NCBI GenBank assembly: GCA_905200615.1
Contig: CAJKLB010000047.1
Location: forward strand, 1-15,772
From: an uncultured Selenomonadales bacterium
GTDB lineage: Bacteria > Bacillota > Clostridia > Christensenellales > QALW01
Reading direction: 5' to 3'
DNA length: 15,772 bases
The position numbers and the translations under genes are program-made. The notes below the pieces were generated by a model, which saw only the letters and a program-made list of their open reading frames with translations, had not been told where the DNA came from and ran no database searches. Below, one piece after another: positions 1 through 6,840 of the stretch (position 1 is its first letter; each line of letters starts with the position of its first letter).

Positions 1-106
1 AAATATTTATTTATATGAAGCCGCGGCTCTGCATGGTTATGACGATGCAAATTATGTGAGCCGGCTTTTTAAAAAAACGTACGGATATAATATTACCGAT
101 CTATGA
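1..106 (+). CDS. AraC family regulator, C-terminal end (partial)
   Basis: This is the 3' end of a gene that begins before the window. Reading from base 2 to the TGA at 104-106 gives 34 residues. They contain HGYDDANYVSRLFKKTYGYNITDL, broken here only by the stop, which fits the second helix-turn-helix of AraC/XylS regulators (pattern GF..x.YFSRxFKKxxGxxP). The family binds DNA through two HTH motifs at the C terminus and often controls sugar use or stress genes. The end is a few residues shorter than the usual family tail. The ligand domain lies outside the window, so no specificity can be given. Confidence 0.75.
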   Translation, partial: NIYLYEAAALHGYDDANYVSRLFKKTYGYNITDL

Positions 107-231
107 TAATCGACAATAATTTTATTTTTGTTTTGACTACTTCTTTTTTATTCTGTTTGCTTATATCTTCTGTTTACAAATATAACTAAATAACGTTAAA
201 TTTTTATTGAAAAAAAGCGAATGAATCGTAT

Positions 232-609
232 ATGGCTTCCCCTGGAAGCGATTTGGATATTTGCAACCGAGAAGAGCCTCCTCTTCTCAACACAATTTTA
301 CGCGCATATAGCAAATCTGCTGCGCGGTGCGGCTATCATGAAAACTATTTTATTCGCCTTTTTACCGCGGAAGTTGGTATTCCCCCGCAAAAATATGTAA
401 CACAAACGCGTATTTATCCGGCCGTTTTTTTATTGCATCAAAACCATTCGCCTTCCAGCATATTCAGTAAAGAGGGATTTCCGAATTATTCTACATTCTA
501 TCGAGCTTTTAAACGCACCACCGGTTTTCCGCCGTCTCGCCTTGCGCATGAGTTGCTCTTTTTTCATAACAAAAAAACTTTCAATTCAGCAATGCTTCTC
601 GTTCAGTAA
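232..609 (+). CDS. Short AraC-like HTH-only protein (possible remnant)
   Basis: The 125-residue product is almost entirely an AraC-type DNA-binding domain. A first HTH around residues 25-60 contains AARCGYHENYFIRLF, followed by the linker QTRIYPAVFLLHQN. A second HTH around residues 75-105 contains KEGFPNYSTFYRAFKRTTG and ends FPPSRL. The N-terminal ligand or sensor domain of ordinary 250-300 residue AraC proteins is absent. The first HTH lacks some usual residues, so it may be decaying. An in-frame stop at 208-210 precedes the ATG at 232 and no good ribosome binding site is visible. A weak promoter-like pair (TTTACA 173-178, TTAAAT 196-201) lies upstream. It directly follows another AraC gene, so it could be a duplicated relic or a real stand-alone DNA-binding protein. 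Confidence 0.55.
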   Translation: MASPGSDLDICNREEPPLLNTILRAYSKSAARCGYHENYFIRLFTAEVGIPPQKYVTQTRIYPAVFLLHQNHSPSSIFSKEGFPNYSTFYRAFKRTTGFPPSRLAHELLFFHNKKTFNSAMLLVQ

Positions 610-720
610 ACTTCATAGGAACTCTAAAAAGTAATAAAATTTTTATCTTTCACAAAAACGGATATTTCAAAGACGTTTGCCTTTTTCATGTGCAAATCTT
701 AAAAATTAACATTTGTCATC

Positions 721-749
721 TTGATTCTTTTATATTTTTTTGTTATACT
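721..749 (+). promoter_or_regulatory. Sigma-A-type promoter for the GNAT-YdcF unit
   Basis: A -35 box TTGATT (721-726) and a -10 box TATACT (744-749) are separated by exactly 17 bp, and TG at 741-742 makes an extended -10. The start codon of the GNAT gene at 786 lies about 30 nt after the expected transcription start. The match to the vegetative consensus is strong, but use is inferred from sequence only. Confidence 0.75.
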
Positions 750-785
750 ATATTTGATAATGTCGAATAAAACGGAGTTTATGGA

Positions 786-1235
786 ATGATAGAAGCGAAA
801 TGGGATTTTGGGGAAAACATACAGGTAATTACGGATATCCGAAAAGCCGTAAAGGATACACCGGATATTCTTGACGCTAAAGCGCTTCATTTAATCTTAT
901 ATAATAATAAAAATCCCGTTGCCTGCGGAAGCCTTTTTTTTGATAAAGGCTGCTATTATTTGGCACATTTATGTGTTCTTCCGGAACATCAGCAGCAGCA
1001 TATAGGAGATATGTTGATAAAATTACTGCTGCTAAAAGGTTTTCGCATGATGGCGGAAAAAATTCTGTGTATTACACCTGCGGAATACTCCGGTTTTTTA
1101 AAAAAATATGGTTTTTGTTCATTAGAAGAAATCAACGGAAAAATAACAATGGAGGTAACGCCCGCTACGCTTATCATCCAGAGCAAATGCGGACAAGATT
1201 GCAGTAAATGTTTAAACAAAGACTCCTGTCAATGA
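786..1235 (+). CDS. GNAT family N-acetyltransferase with four-cysteine C-terminal tail
   Basis: The 149-residue product fits the GNAT fold, which transfers an acyl group from acyl-CoA to an amine. A strand with VACGSLFF (residues 45-52) precedes LCVLPEHQQQHIGDMLIKLL (62-81). The QQQHIGD segment corresponds to the CoA pyrophosphate-binding motif A (Q/RxxGxG/A), with D in place of the last small residue. YSGFLKKYGF (101-110) is the usual late GNAT strand. The substrate cannot be told. The last 15 residues carry Cys135, Cys139, Cys142 and Cys148 (C-x3-C-x2-C-x5-C), which is not part of the core fold and could bind metal. GGAG at 774-777 supports the ATG at 786; an ATG at 781 runs straight into a stop. 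The end overlaps the next gene, suggesting coupled translation. Confidence 0.8.
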   Translation: MIEAKWDFGENIQVITDIRKAVKDTPDILDAKALHLILYNNKNPVACGSLFFDKGCYYLAHLCVLPEHQQQHIGDMLIKLLLLKGFRMMAEKILCITPAEYSGFLKKYGFCSLEEINGKITMEVTPATLIIQSKCGQDCSKCLNKDSCQ

Positions 1236-1978
1236 TAACCTTAAAAAACGTTATCTATATAATAAGCATACTTTCTCTTTGTGTTTTTGCTTTCGTTTTA
1301 AAATTCTTTTTCACAGGCTATACTTTTTTATCTTTCTGCTTATTCTTCACGGCCTTTATTGTTCTGCTATACTTTGTTTTTTCTTTATTCAAAAATAAAA
1401 CAACAAAAATATTACGGATTATTTTAACTGTATTGGTTTCTCTGTTTATAACAGCCCTCATCATTGCTGAAATTCCCATCGTGAACACTTCGGTAAAACG
1501 CGAAAAATCTCCTTCACGCTATTGTATCGTTTTAGGTGCTGCCGTACACGGAAATATTCCTTCTCTTGTATTGCGTGAAAGGATCAATGCCGCTTATGAT
1601 TTCCTTTCACAAAATCCTGATTCCATTGCCATACTCAGCGGCGGTCAGGGGCCGGGAGAGAATATTTCGGAAGCGCAGTGTATGTTTGAAGAATTAATGT
1701 CCATGGGAATCCCACGGGAACGACTTTTTTTAGAAGATACATCCACCTCTACTATAGAAAACATCTCATTTTCTCACAATATTATCCAGGAATTATCGCC
1801 CGGCACAAAAGACGTAACGATTATTTCAAGTGAAACACATTTATACAGGGCTTGTTTAGTGGCAAAAGATCTCGGTCTTTCTCCCACTGCTTTTTATGCG
1901 ACAACCACCAAACCGCTGCTTCGTTTTTCACAATATCTGCGAGAAGGGTTTGCCGTTTGGGTCATGTGGCTGCTGTGA
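1232..1978 (+). CDS. YdcF/SanA-like (DUF218) membrane protein
   Basis: The 248-residue product has three hydrophobic, probably membrane-spanning stretches near residues 7-27, 31-52 and 61-81, followed by a DUF218 domain. Visible DUF218 hallmarks are YCIVLGAAV (97-105), AILSGGQG (133-140), the E143-E147 region, EDTSTSTIEN (168-177), and ISSETHLYRA (198-207) with the conserved late His. The family includes E. coli YdcF and SanA; its members are linked to envelope functions, and the reaction is mostly undefined. I chose the ATG at 1232 because ATGA overlaps the GNAT stop (TGA 1233-1235), a typical coupled start. An in-frame ATG at 1208 would add eight residues and overlap the GNAT gene by 28 bp; neither has a clear ribosome binding site. 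It is the last gene before the 2103-2138 terminator. Confidence 0.8.
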   Translation: MITLKNVIYIISILSLCVFAFVLKFFFTGYTFLSFCLFFTAFIVLLYFVFSLFKNKTTKILRIILTVLVSLFITALIIAEIPIVNTSVKREKSPSRYCIVLGAAVHGNIPSLVLRERINAAYDFLSQNPDSIAILSGGQGPGENISEAQCMFEELMSMGIPRERLFLEDTSTSTIENISFSHNIIQELSPGTKDVTIISSETHLYRACLVAKDLGLSPTAFYATTTKPLLRFSQYLREGFAVWVMWLL

Positions 1979-2102
1979 AAAGGAAACATCCGAACACATT
2001 AACACTTTTTTATATCAAAAAGTTGACAAAAAACTATCGTTTGCAAAGGAAGGCTGCGTTTCTTAAACGTATCAAATTCTGCAAAACATACATATGACAG
2101 AA

Positions 2103-2138
2103 AAAAATCCGAACACGCAGCTTTTTGTTCGGATTTTT
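2103..2138. terminator. Bidirectional rho-independent terminator
   Basis: A perfect 13-bp stem pairs 2103-2115 (AAAAATCCGAACA) with 2126-2138 (TGTTCGGATTTTT) around a 10-nt loop. The A-tract on one side and T-tract on the other let it work on both strands. It lies between the end of the YdcF-like gene (+, 1978) and the end of the DUF1934 gene (-, 2202), which converge here, so it probably terminates both operons. Confidence 0.88.
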
Positions 2139-2201
2139 GCATTTTATAATTTTTTAAGCGTAAAGCGTCTTAATTTCCATACAGCATAAATTTTAAATAT
2201 T

Positions 2202-2612
2202 TTATAAATATTCTACCATTATATCCATTCCCATTCTACCCACACTGGCGCCGCCGAGAAACAATTGATAATCCACCGAAGCTTTGATGCCGTTTTCATT
2301 TTTATTGATATCAAGGCTTGTAGTAAATATGCGCATATCTAAAGAAATACCGCCAAAAGCTTTATATTGTGTTTCATAAGTAGCCGTATCCTTAAAATAC
2401 ATATCTGCACCGGTATCTCCCGTACGTTCTACAAGGATGCTGTCTTCTCCGATAAACAAAGTGGTATTGACTGCATCCTCATCACTTAAATTTTCCTCAT
2501 AATTCAACTTAATTCCGGAATCCGTTTCTTCACATTCAGAGCGCGTAGTAAACGTAATATCCCCTTCTGCTCCCGGTTGTTTTGTCACAATCGTCAATAA
2601 TACTTCCTTCAT
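2202..2612 (-). CDS. DUF1934 (YwiB-like) beta-barrel protein
   Basis: The 136-residue product matches the DUF1934 family (B. subtilis YwiB type). These are small cytoplasmic calycin-like beta-barrels of unknown function found mainly in Firmicutes. Family-like blocks are GIKLNYEENL near 33-42, SILVERTGDTGADMYF near 58-73, YETQYKAFGGISLDMRIFTT near 79-98, and a final VDYQLFLGG strand pattern. There is no signal peptide or membrane segment. The ribosome binding site GAGGAGAT overlaps the stop codon of the upstream lipoprotein gene, so it is translated in close series with it. It is the last gene of the minus-strand operon before the terminator at 2103-2138. Confidence 0.75.
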   Translation of the reverse strand: MKEVLLTIVTKQPGAEGDITFTTRSECEETDSGIKLNYEENLSDEDAVNTTLFIGEDSILVERTGDTGADMYFKDTATYETQYKAFGGISLDMRIFTTSLDINKNENGIKASVDYQLFLGGASVGRMGMDIMVEYL

Positions 2613-2622
2613 TCCTATCTCC

Positions 2623-3738
2623 TCATTTTACAATCAGGGAAAGCTGTCCGCTTCCGTCAATCGGCGTTCTGTAAACCAATCCGCTGTCCACACTGTCAAA
2701 AATATATAACATATCACCGGCAACATCGATAGAATCCACATCATATACGGATTGAACCGTTCCCAAAACCGTTTTTTCCGTTCCCTGATATGTCATCCGA
2801 TAGATATCTCCGGTTTCCGCTTCTACAAGGAAGATATAATCATCATTAATGCAATAAGCGCTCACTTCCTGCAAATGCAGTTTTATTCGCGCAACATTTC
2901 CACTCTCTCCCACGGCTTCACCGGCAATATTATTCATGGGCTGCAAATACAGTCCCACATCCTCTTCTGTGCTCGCTATACCGATAATGGCCTCATTTTT
3001 ATAATTCAGCAAAGCATTTTTATAGAGAGATTGACTGATCTGTACAAGCTCCAAGGTATTGGCATTTAATCGATACGGAATGCGCGCGGAAGTAAAATAC
3101 ACATTGGTATCATCAACATATAAAAACGGACCGTTATCGTTACATAATGTTTCTTGTCTGCCAGAGGCAATATCAATGCGTTTGGTTCCGCTTGCCCCTT
3201 GATAATAATAATAAATATAGCTCTGACTGATCATCATACCGGAAACTTCACCGGTATCGAACTCGCTTTTTTGCACATTTTCATAATCAAAATAAATGAT
3301 TTTTCCGCCATTGGCAATGGCCACACCGTTTTCACCAAAAGTATAAAACTCTGAATCGTTAAAGGTATACAATTTTTTATTATTTTTACCGTTTATTCCG
3401 ATAGAATACAGCACAACATTCGTAAGCGTCGGCGAGATATAAAATATTTTGTCTCTGTAAAGATGCATAGCATGTGCTTTGCTGGAAGTAACCGGCGTAC
3501 ATTCGCTTCCATCCGTACGCATCCTGTATATTTTTGCCCGCGGAGTATCGCTTACCGCATCTGTTGCCAACGCGGGCATGCTTCCGTTAATAAAATATAC
3601 CCAATCTCCCTGTATTACGGCAATACCGTCATTAGAAATAATTTCGGCGTCCGGTTGTCCTCCTTCAAGTCCTTTCCCGCAGCCTGCAAAACAAGCTACA
3701 GTTAACAGCACGCAAAACGCAGCAATAATTTTTTTCAT
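2623..3738 (-). CDS. Propeller lipoprotein (DUF5050-like), downstream paralogue
   Basis: The 371-residue product begins MKKIIAAFCVLLTVACFAGC, a lipoprotein signal with Cys20 (less likely Cys16) as the lipidated residue, so it should sit on the outer face of the membrane. The mature part is built from short repeats such as GDWVYFING, KIYRMRTDGS, DKIFYIS, and VYRTPIDGSG. This is the tyrosine-rich blade pattern of DUF5050 and related beta-propeller proteins. The start at 3738 is chosen because AGGAGAG lies just upstream; the longer frame from 3783 has no ribosome binding site and would bury the signal peptide. It is paralogous to the neighbour at 3784-4971. The function is unknown; a binding or scaffold role for the nearby transporter is inference. 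Confidence 0.75.
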   Translation of the reverse strand: MKKIIAAFCVLLTVACFAGCGKGLEGGQPDAEIISNDGIAVIQGDWVYFINGSMPALATDAVSDTPRAKIYRMRTDGSECTPVTSSKAHAMHLYRDKIFYISPTLTNVVLYSIGINGKNNKKLYTFNDSEFYTFGENGVAIANGGKIIYFDYENVQKSEFDTGEVSGMMISQSYIYYYYQGASGTKRIDIASGRQETLCNDNGPFLYVDDTNVYFTSARIPYRLNANTLELVQISQSLYKNALLNYKNEAIIGIASTEEDVGLYLQPMNNIAGEAVGESGNVARIKLHLQEVSAYCINDDYIFLVEAETGDIYRMTYQGTEKTVLGTVQSVYDVDSIDVAGDMLYIFDSVDSGLVYRTPIDGSGQLSLIVK

Positions 3739-3783
3739 AACTCTCTCCTCAACACTACACAATAAAGTAAAATCCGGATTCAT

Positions 3784-4971
3784 TCAGCCAACGATACCGA
3801 TATCCTCAAGCTCTATACACTCTATATATAACGTTTCCATATTCAATCGATAAATTCGATCCGAATCACCGGCAGAAAGGAAATACAGCCACTGATCCAC
3901 GATATCCAGCGTATCAATATCATAAATAAAATCTTCCATGATGCACTCATCTGCGGTACCGTCAATTGCCACACGACAAAGATAATTCAATTTGGAATCA
4001 TTAATATAATAAATGTATCCGTCATAATACGCCATACAGCTGCCGCAATTTTTTGAAATCTGCGTTTTTTGTCCTCCACCGTCAGGAATAATATAAATTC
4101 CTTCCTCTTGGCTTTCTTCTTCCTCATCCGTTACACCGTAAGAAACACCATAAAAACTTTCTCCTTCAGGAAAAACATATTCGGTAAATCCTCCGTGAAT
4201 CACTGAAGAAGAAGTAAAGCTCTGTTGATCATACCGATACACTTTACCGTTGCCCAACATATAATAATACATATAATGCTGTTCAACTTTTAAAACATAA
4301 GCGGCGCCCGTTGTTATCTCGGTATATTCATTTTCACCGTTTTTTACTTTATAAACGCTTCCGATGCTACCGTCCATTTCCCACGTAAAATAAGTATATT
4401 CCGGACCGGTTCGAAGATTATAAACAGGAAAATCAGTAAGCCGTTCCACATTTTTACCGTCTCTATCCATACGATAAAGCAAAAAATCTTCAGTAAAATA
4501 AATAGCTTTTTCCGTATATCCGTAGCATCCGCCATAATAAATATCATCAATTTGTTTCAAAACCCGATAATTGGTTCCATCAATGTTAGCAATACTAATA
4601 TAACTGTTTCCGTTATCGTATACGCATAAATAAATGTTTTCGCCATCTATATTAAATACAGAAACATCTCTGTCCACTACTACATCTTTTTCCGTACCGT
4701 CCGCACGCATACGACACAACGCGCCCGAATACTCATGAAACCGTTCGTTTTCATGACGCATAAAATTATCGCCGTTAATATAATATATCCAATCTCCCTG
4801 CCTTGCAGCAAGCCCGCCGTCAGAAATAGTTTCTTCTTCCGGCATAGCGCCGGGAAGCGGGTTTTCTAGGCCACTATACTGTTGTGCCGAACAGGCGCAA
4901 AAAACACCGACAAGTGCTACGGCAAGAAATGAAACAAACAGTTTCTTTTGCAAAATTCTCATCCCTGTCAT
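3784..4971 (-). CDS. Propeller lipoprotein (DUF5050-like), upstream paralogue
   Basis: The 395-residue product has a basic N terminus, a hydrophobic core and VGVFCAC, giving a lipoprotein signal with Cys27 (or Cys25) lipidated. The mature region shows repeated blade-like units: GDWIYYINGD, LCRMRADGTE, YRMDRDG, GYIYYINDS, and LCRVAIDGT. These resemble DUF5050 / LDL-receptor-type beta-propellers. The C-terminal YDIDTLDI...LYFLSAGDSDRIYR closely parallels the end of the next gene, showing an old tandem duplication. The ATG at 4971 has only a weak ribosome binding site; ATG at 4962 is an alternative. The nearest upstream gene on the same strand stops at 5200, and an opposite-strand small gene fills the gap. 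No clear own promoter is visible, so read-through from the ABC operon is likely. Confidence 0.72.
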   Translation of the reverse strand: MTGMRILQKKLFVSFLAVALVGVFCACSAQQYSGLENPLPGAMPEEETISDGGLAARQGDWIYYINGDNFMRHENERFHEYSGALCRMRADGTEKDVVVDRDVSVFNIDGENIYLCVYDNGNSYISIANIDGTNYRVLKQIDDIYYGGCYGYTEKAIYFTEDFLLYRMDRDGKNVERLTDFPVYNLRTGPEYTYFTWEMDGSIGSVYKVKNGENEYTEITTGAAYVLKVEQHYMYYYMLGNGKVYRYDQQSFTSSSVIHGGFTEYVFPEGESFYGVSYGVTDEEEESQEEGIYIIPDGGGQKTQISKNCGSCMAYYDGYIYYINDSKLNYLCRVAIDGTADECIMEDFIYDIDTLDIVDQWLYFLSAGDSDRIYRLNMETLYIECIELEDIGIVG

Positions 4972-4983
4972 AATTCTTTATTT

Positions 4984-5036
4984 TGCGCATAAAATTCAAC
5001 AGAAAGACAGCAAAAGGAGTGTTTATTTTATGCGCA
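4984..5036. repeat. Perfect 12-bp inverted repeat around the small-gene start
   Basis: TGCGCATAAAAT (4984-4995) is exactly mirrored by ATTTTATGCGCA (5025-5036), with 29 bp between. The right arm contains the ATG (5030-5032) of the 57-codon plus-strand gene, and the spacer contains its ribosome binding site. The repeat sits 12 bp upstream of the divergent lipoprotein start at 4971. It could be a protein-binding operator or, in an RNA spanning both arms, a hairpin that hides the start codon. Confidence 0.7.
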
Positions 5037-5203
5037 GATTCAATTTTAATAATTTCAAAAAAAACAGTACTATAACACCTAAGCAACCGGAGAAGGAACC
5101 GGTACGCCGTTACAGCGCATACCGTACAATCATTTCCCGGCACGAAGCCGCGGCCGCACGATTAAAAGATGAACCCGTAGCCATTATTGAAAACAACAAT
5201 TAA
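5030..5203 (+). CDS. Small basic protein of unknown function (57 residues)
   Basis: An ATG at 5030 opens a 57-codon frame ending TAA at 5201-5203. AAGGAG at 5014-5019 lies 10 nt before it, one of the best ribosome binding sites in the window. The protein starts MRRFNFNNFKKNS, has a proline/charged middle (PKQPEKEPVRR), then a likely helix RTIISRHEAAAARLKDE, and ends AIIENNN. I recognise no family. There is no signal peptide or membrane helix; the charge is slightly positive. It lies on the opposite strand inside a long minus-strand operon, and its stop overlaps the DUF4340 stop by two bases (5201-5202). A frame on the other strand (4874-5143) has no such ribosome binding site. Its reality rests on the site and the otherwise empty 228-bp gap. 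Confidence 0.55.
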   Translation: MRRFNFNNFKKNSTITPKQPEKEPVRRYSAYRTIISRHEAAAARLKDEPVAIIENNN

Positions 5204-6840
5204 GCGGTAGGCATTCGCCCTTCCAACAGCAGTCCAAGAGCTTCAGCAACAGAATCAATAGAGCGGCAGCGCACGGTAAATACCGCGTTGTCGCTTTCGT
5301 TATTTTGAAACACAGCATAGGTATCCGATATTCTATAATATGCTCCCTCATAAGTTGCTTCCTTAATATAGCTCTTTCCCGTCTGTTGATCGGTAATGGG
5401 AATTTCCACTTCTAATGAATAAGAAAATAGCTCTTCTCCTTTTTCGGTATTGTTAGAAACAACTCCCTCGATTGAAAGGAACAAAACTTTAGAATAAAAA
5501 GTTTTAAACTGCATTTCATCAAGTTTTTTTCCGTTGATATAATAAGTATTCAATGTAGATTCTGTACCGTCTTCACTCATCAAAACATTTCCCGCGTCAT
5601 CATACTGCAATTGTCTGTCAATCGTCAGTACATATTCTTGTCCGCCAATACGAAAGACACCGCTGCGCAACCAGTAAATATTCAAGGCTAAAAGATATGG
5701 GTTTGCTAAATCTACCGCGCTGATTGTAAGCGGCTGAAAACTTTCCGCACTGATCGTATATACTTTTGCCTCGCTAAAATCTGTTTCTTCGTCAGAAATC
5801 AATGCGCAATAATACAGGTCCTCAGAATTTTCCACTTTTTTACCGATTACTAAATGATCGAGCAATTTCGTATCGCTGTCATAGCTTTGCAATTCGTATA
5901 AAGGCTGATCAAATCCATATAAAGTAATATCATCCCCAACACGCTCAGACAAATATGAGTTTAATTGCAAATTTCCGATACCTTCAAATAAAGCATCGAT
6001 CGCTTCCGTATCGGTTTCTGAAATTGTCGGTAAGAGCATATACCACGCTTCCGTACCGGAAAGTGGGCCGGGAATATAAGAAAGCTGAATCGTCATACGT
6101 TCAGAATTAATTAAATACAGTGTTTGGCAGCTAAGCGAAGTATTATTGAGTCCCGGAAGATTCAGTAAATCAGCCATACGATATCCCATATAATCCATGA
6201 CATACGGCGAAACAATATAAATTTCTTTTACGTCATCCAACAAAAGATAGACTCCTTCGCGATTTCCGTATTCATTTCCGATATAAACCGTATGCTCGCT
6301 GCCATCGGTATAACTGATTTTCGCTGTAGAAGAAGGATTTTCCAAACCGTATTCGTTCAGCCTCGCAGCATCGTATTCCAACACATATCTGGTTTCCATG
6401 TGCCCGCACCACTGAACCAAATATTTGACTTTGGTTTGGTTTATATCGTCATATTTTTGTCCTTCAATATTCCAGTCCTGAACCGTACCGTTCATGAAAG
6501 GAGTAAAAATAATTTTCTCATTATAAGTGTGATTGGTAAGCTCTATTTTCTGAATTTGATTATCCTCATAATCATAAAGGATTTTTACATTATAATTTTC
6601 CTCTTCTCCCGAAGAGCCAAAAATCATATAGCCGGCAATCATCGCCGCAATCAATAAAATAGCAACGGATACAATGATCAATGAGCGTTTCATACTGATA
6701 TGTTTAATTTTTTTTTCTTTTTTCTCCACGCTCAGCAGCTCATCCTTCAGGGCATCTTCACCGTCACCATGAAGTTCCTCCGCAATTTCACCGTAGCTTT
6801 TTTCTTCCGTAAGGGCATCTTTCTTTTCTTCTTCTATCAA
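5200..6840 (-). CDS. DUF4340 domain membrane protein of a Gld-type ABC cluster
   Basis: The 546-residue product has an acidic/basic cytoplasmic N terminus (1-50), one transmembrane segment near 54-74 (SLIIVSVAILLIAAMIAGYMI), and a large extracytoplasmic region. That region contains DUF4340-type elements: YGLENP (164-169), YTDGSEHTVYIGN (177-189) and YIVSPYVMDYM further on. DUF4340 proteins typically follow a GldG-like gene and probably belong to the same complex; their exact role is unknown. I chose a TTG start at 6840. AAGGAGG lies 8 nt before it, and TTGA overlaps the GldG stop codon by 4 bp. An ATG 81 bp upstream (6921) gives a cysteine-rich N terminus that is only the out-of-frame reading of the GldG 3' end. 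Confidence 0.85.
   Translation of the reverse strand: MIEEEKKDALTEEKSYGEIAEELHGDGEDALKDELLSVEKKEKKIKHISMKRSLIIVSVAILLIAAMIAGYMIFGSSGEEENYNVKILYDYEDNQIQKIELTNHTYNEKIIFTPFMNGTVQDWNIEGQKYDDINQTKVKYLVQWCGHMETRYVLEYDAARLNEYGLENPSSTAKISYTDGSEHTVYIGNEYGNREGVYLLLDDVKEIYIVSPYVMDYMGYRMADLLNLPGLNNTSLSCQTLYLINSERMTIQLSYIPGPLSGTEAWYMLLPTISETDTEAIDALFEGIGNLQLNSYLSERVGDDITLYGFDQPLYELQSYDSDTKLLDHLVIGKKVENSEDLYYCALISDEETDFSEAKVYTISAESFQPLTISAVDLANPYLLALNIYWLRSGVFRIGGQEYVLTIDRQLQYDDAGNVLMSEDGTESTLNTYYINGKKLDEMQFKTFYSKVLFLSIEGVVSNNTEKGEELFSYSLEVEIPITDQQTGKSYIKEATYEGAYYRISDTYAVFQNNESDNAVFTVRCRSIDSVAEALGLLLEGRMPTA

Noticed and set aside
699..890. 63-codon minus-strand ORF over the GNAT promoter
   Set aside because: It is antisense to the promoter and GNAT start, AT-rich, and lacks protein-like features.
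2023..2028. TTGACA -35-like box near the end of the plus-strand unit
   Set aside because: No -10 box lies at 16-18 bp, and no gene starts downstream on that strand before the terminator.
1852..2097. 81-codon plus-strand ORF after the YdcF-like gene
   Set aside because: It starts inside the YdcF-like gene in another frame, has no ribosome binding site, and its tail is low-complexity basic sequence.
3739..3783. Longer N terminus for the downstream lipoprotein (ATG at 3783)
   Set aside because: There is no ribosome binding site, and it would place 15 residues before a clean lipoprotein signal that has its own AGGAGAG site.
5069..5097. Possible minus-strand promoter (TATAGT -10) for the upstream lipoprotein
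   Set aside because: The -35 position at 17 bp reads TCCTTC, far from consensus, so I do not claim a promoter.
4874..5143. 89-codon minus-strand ORF spanning the lipoprotein start and the small plus-strand gene
   Set aside because: It overlaps the well-supported lipoprotein signal-peptide region in another frame, lacks a good ribosome binding site, and reads like shadow sequence.
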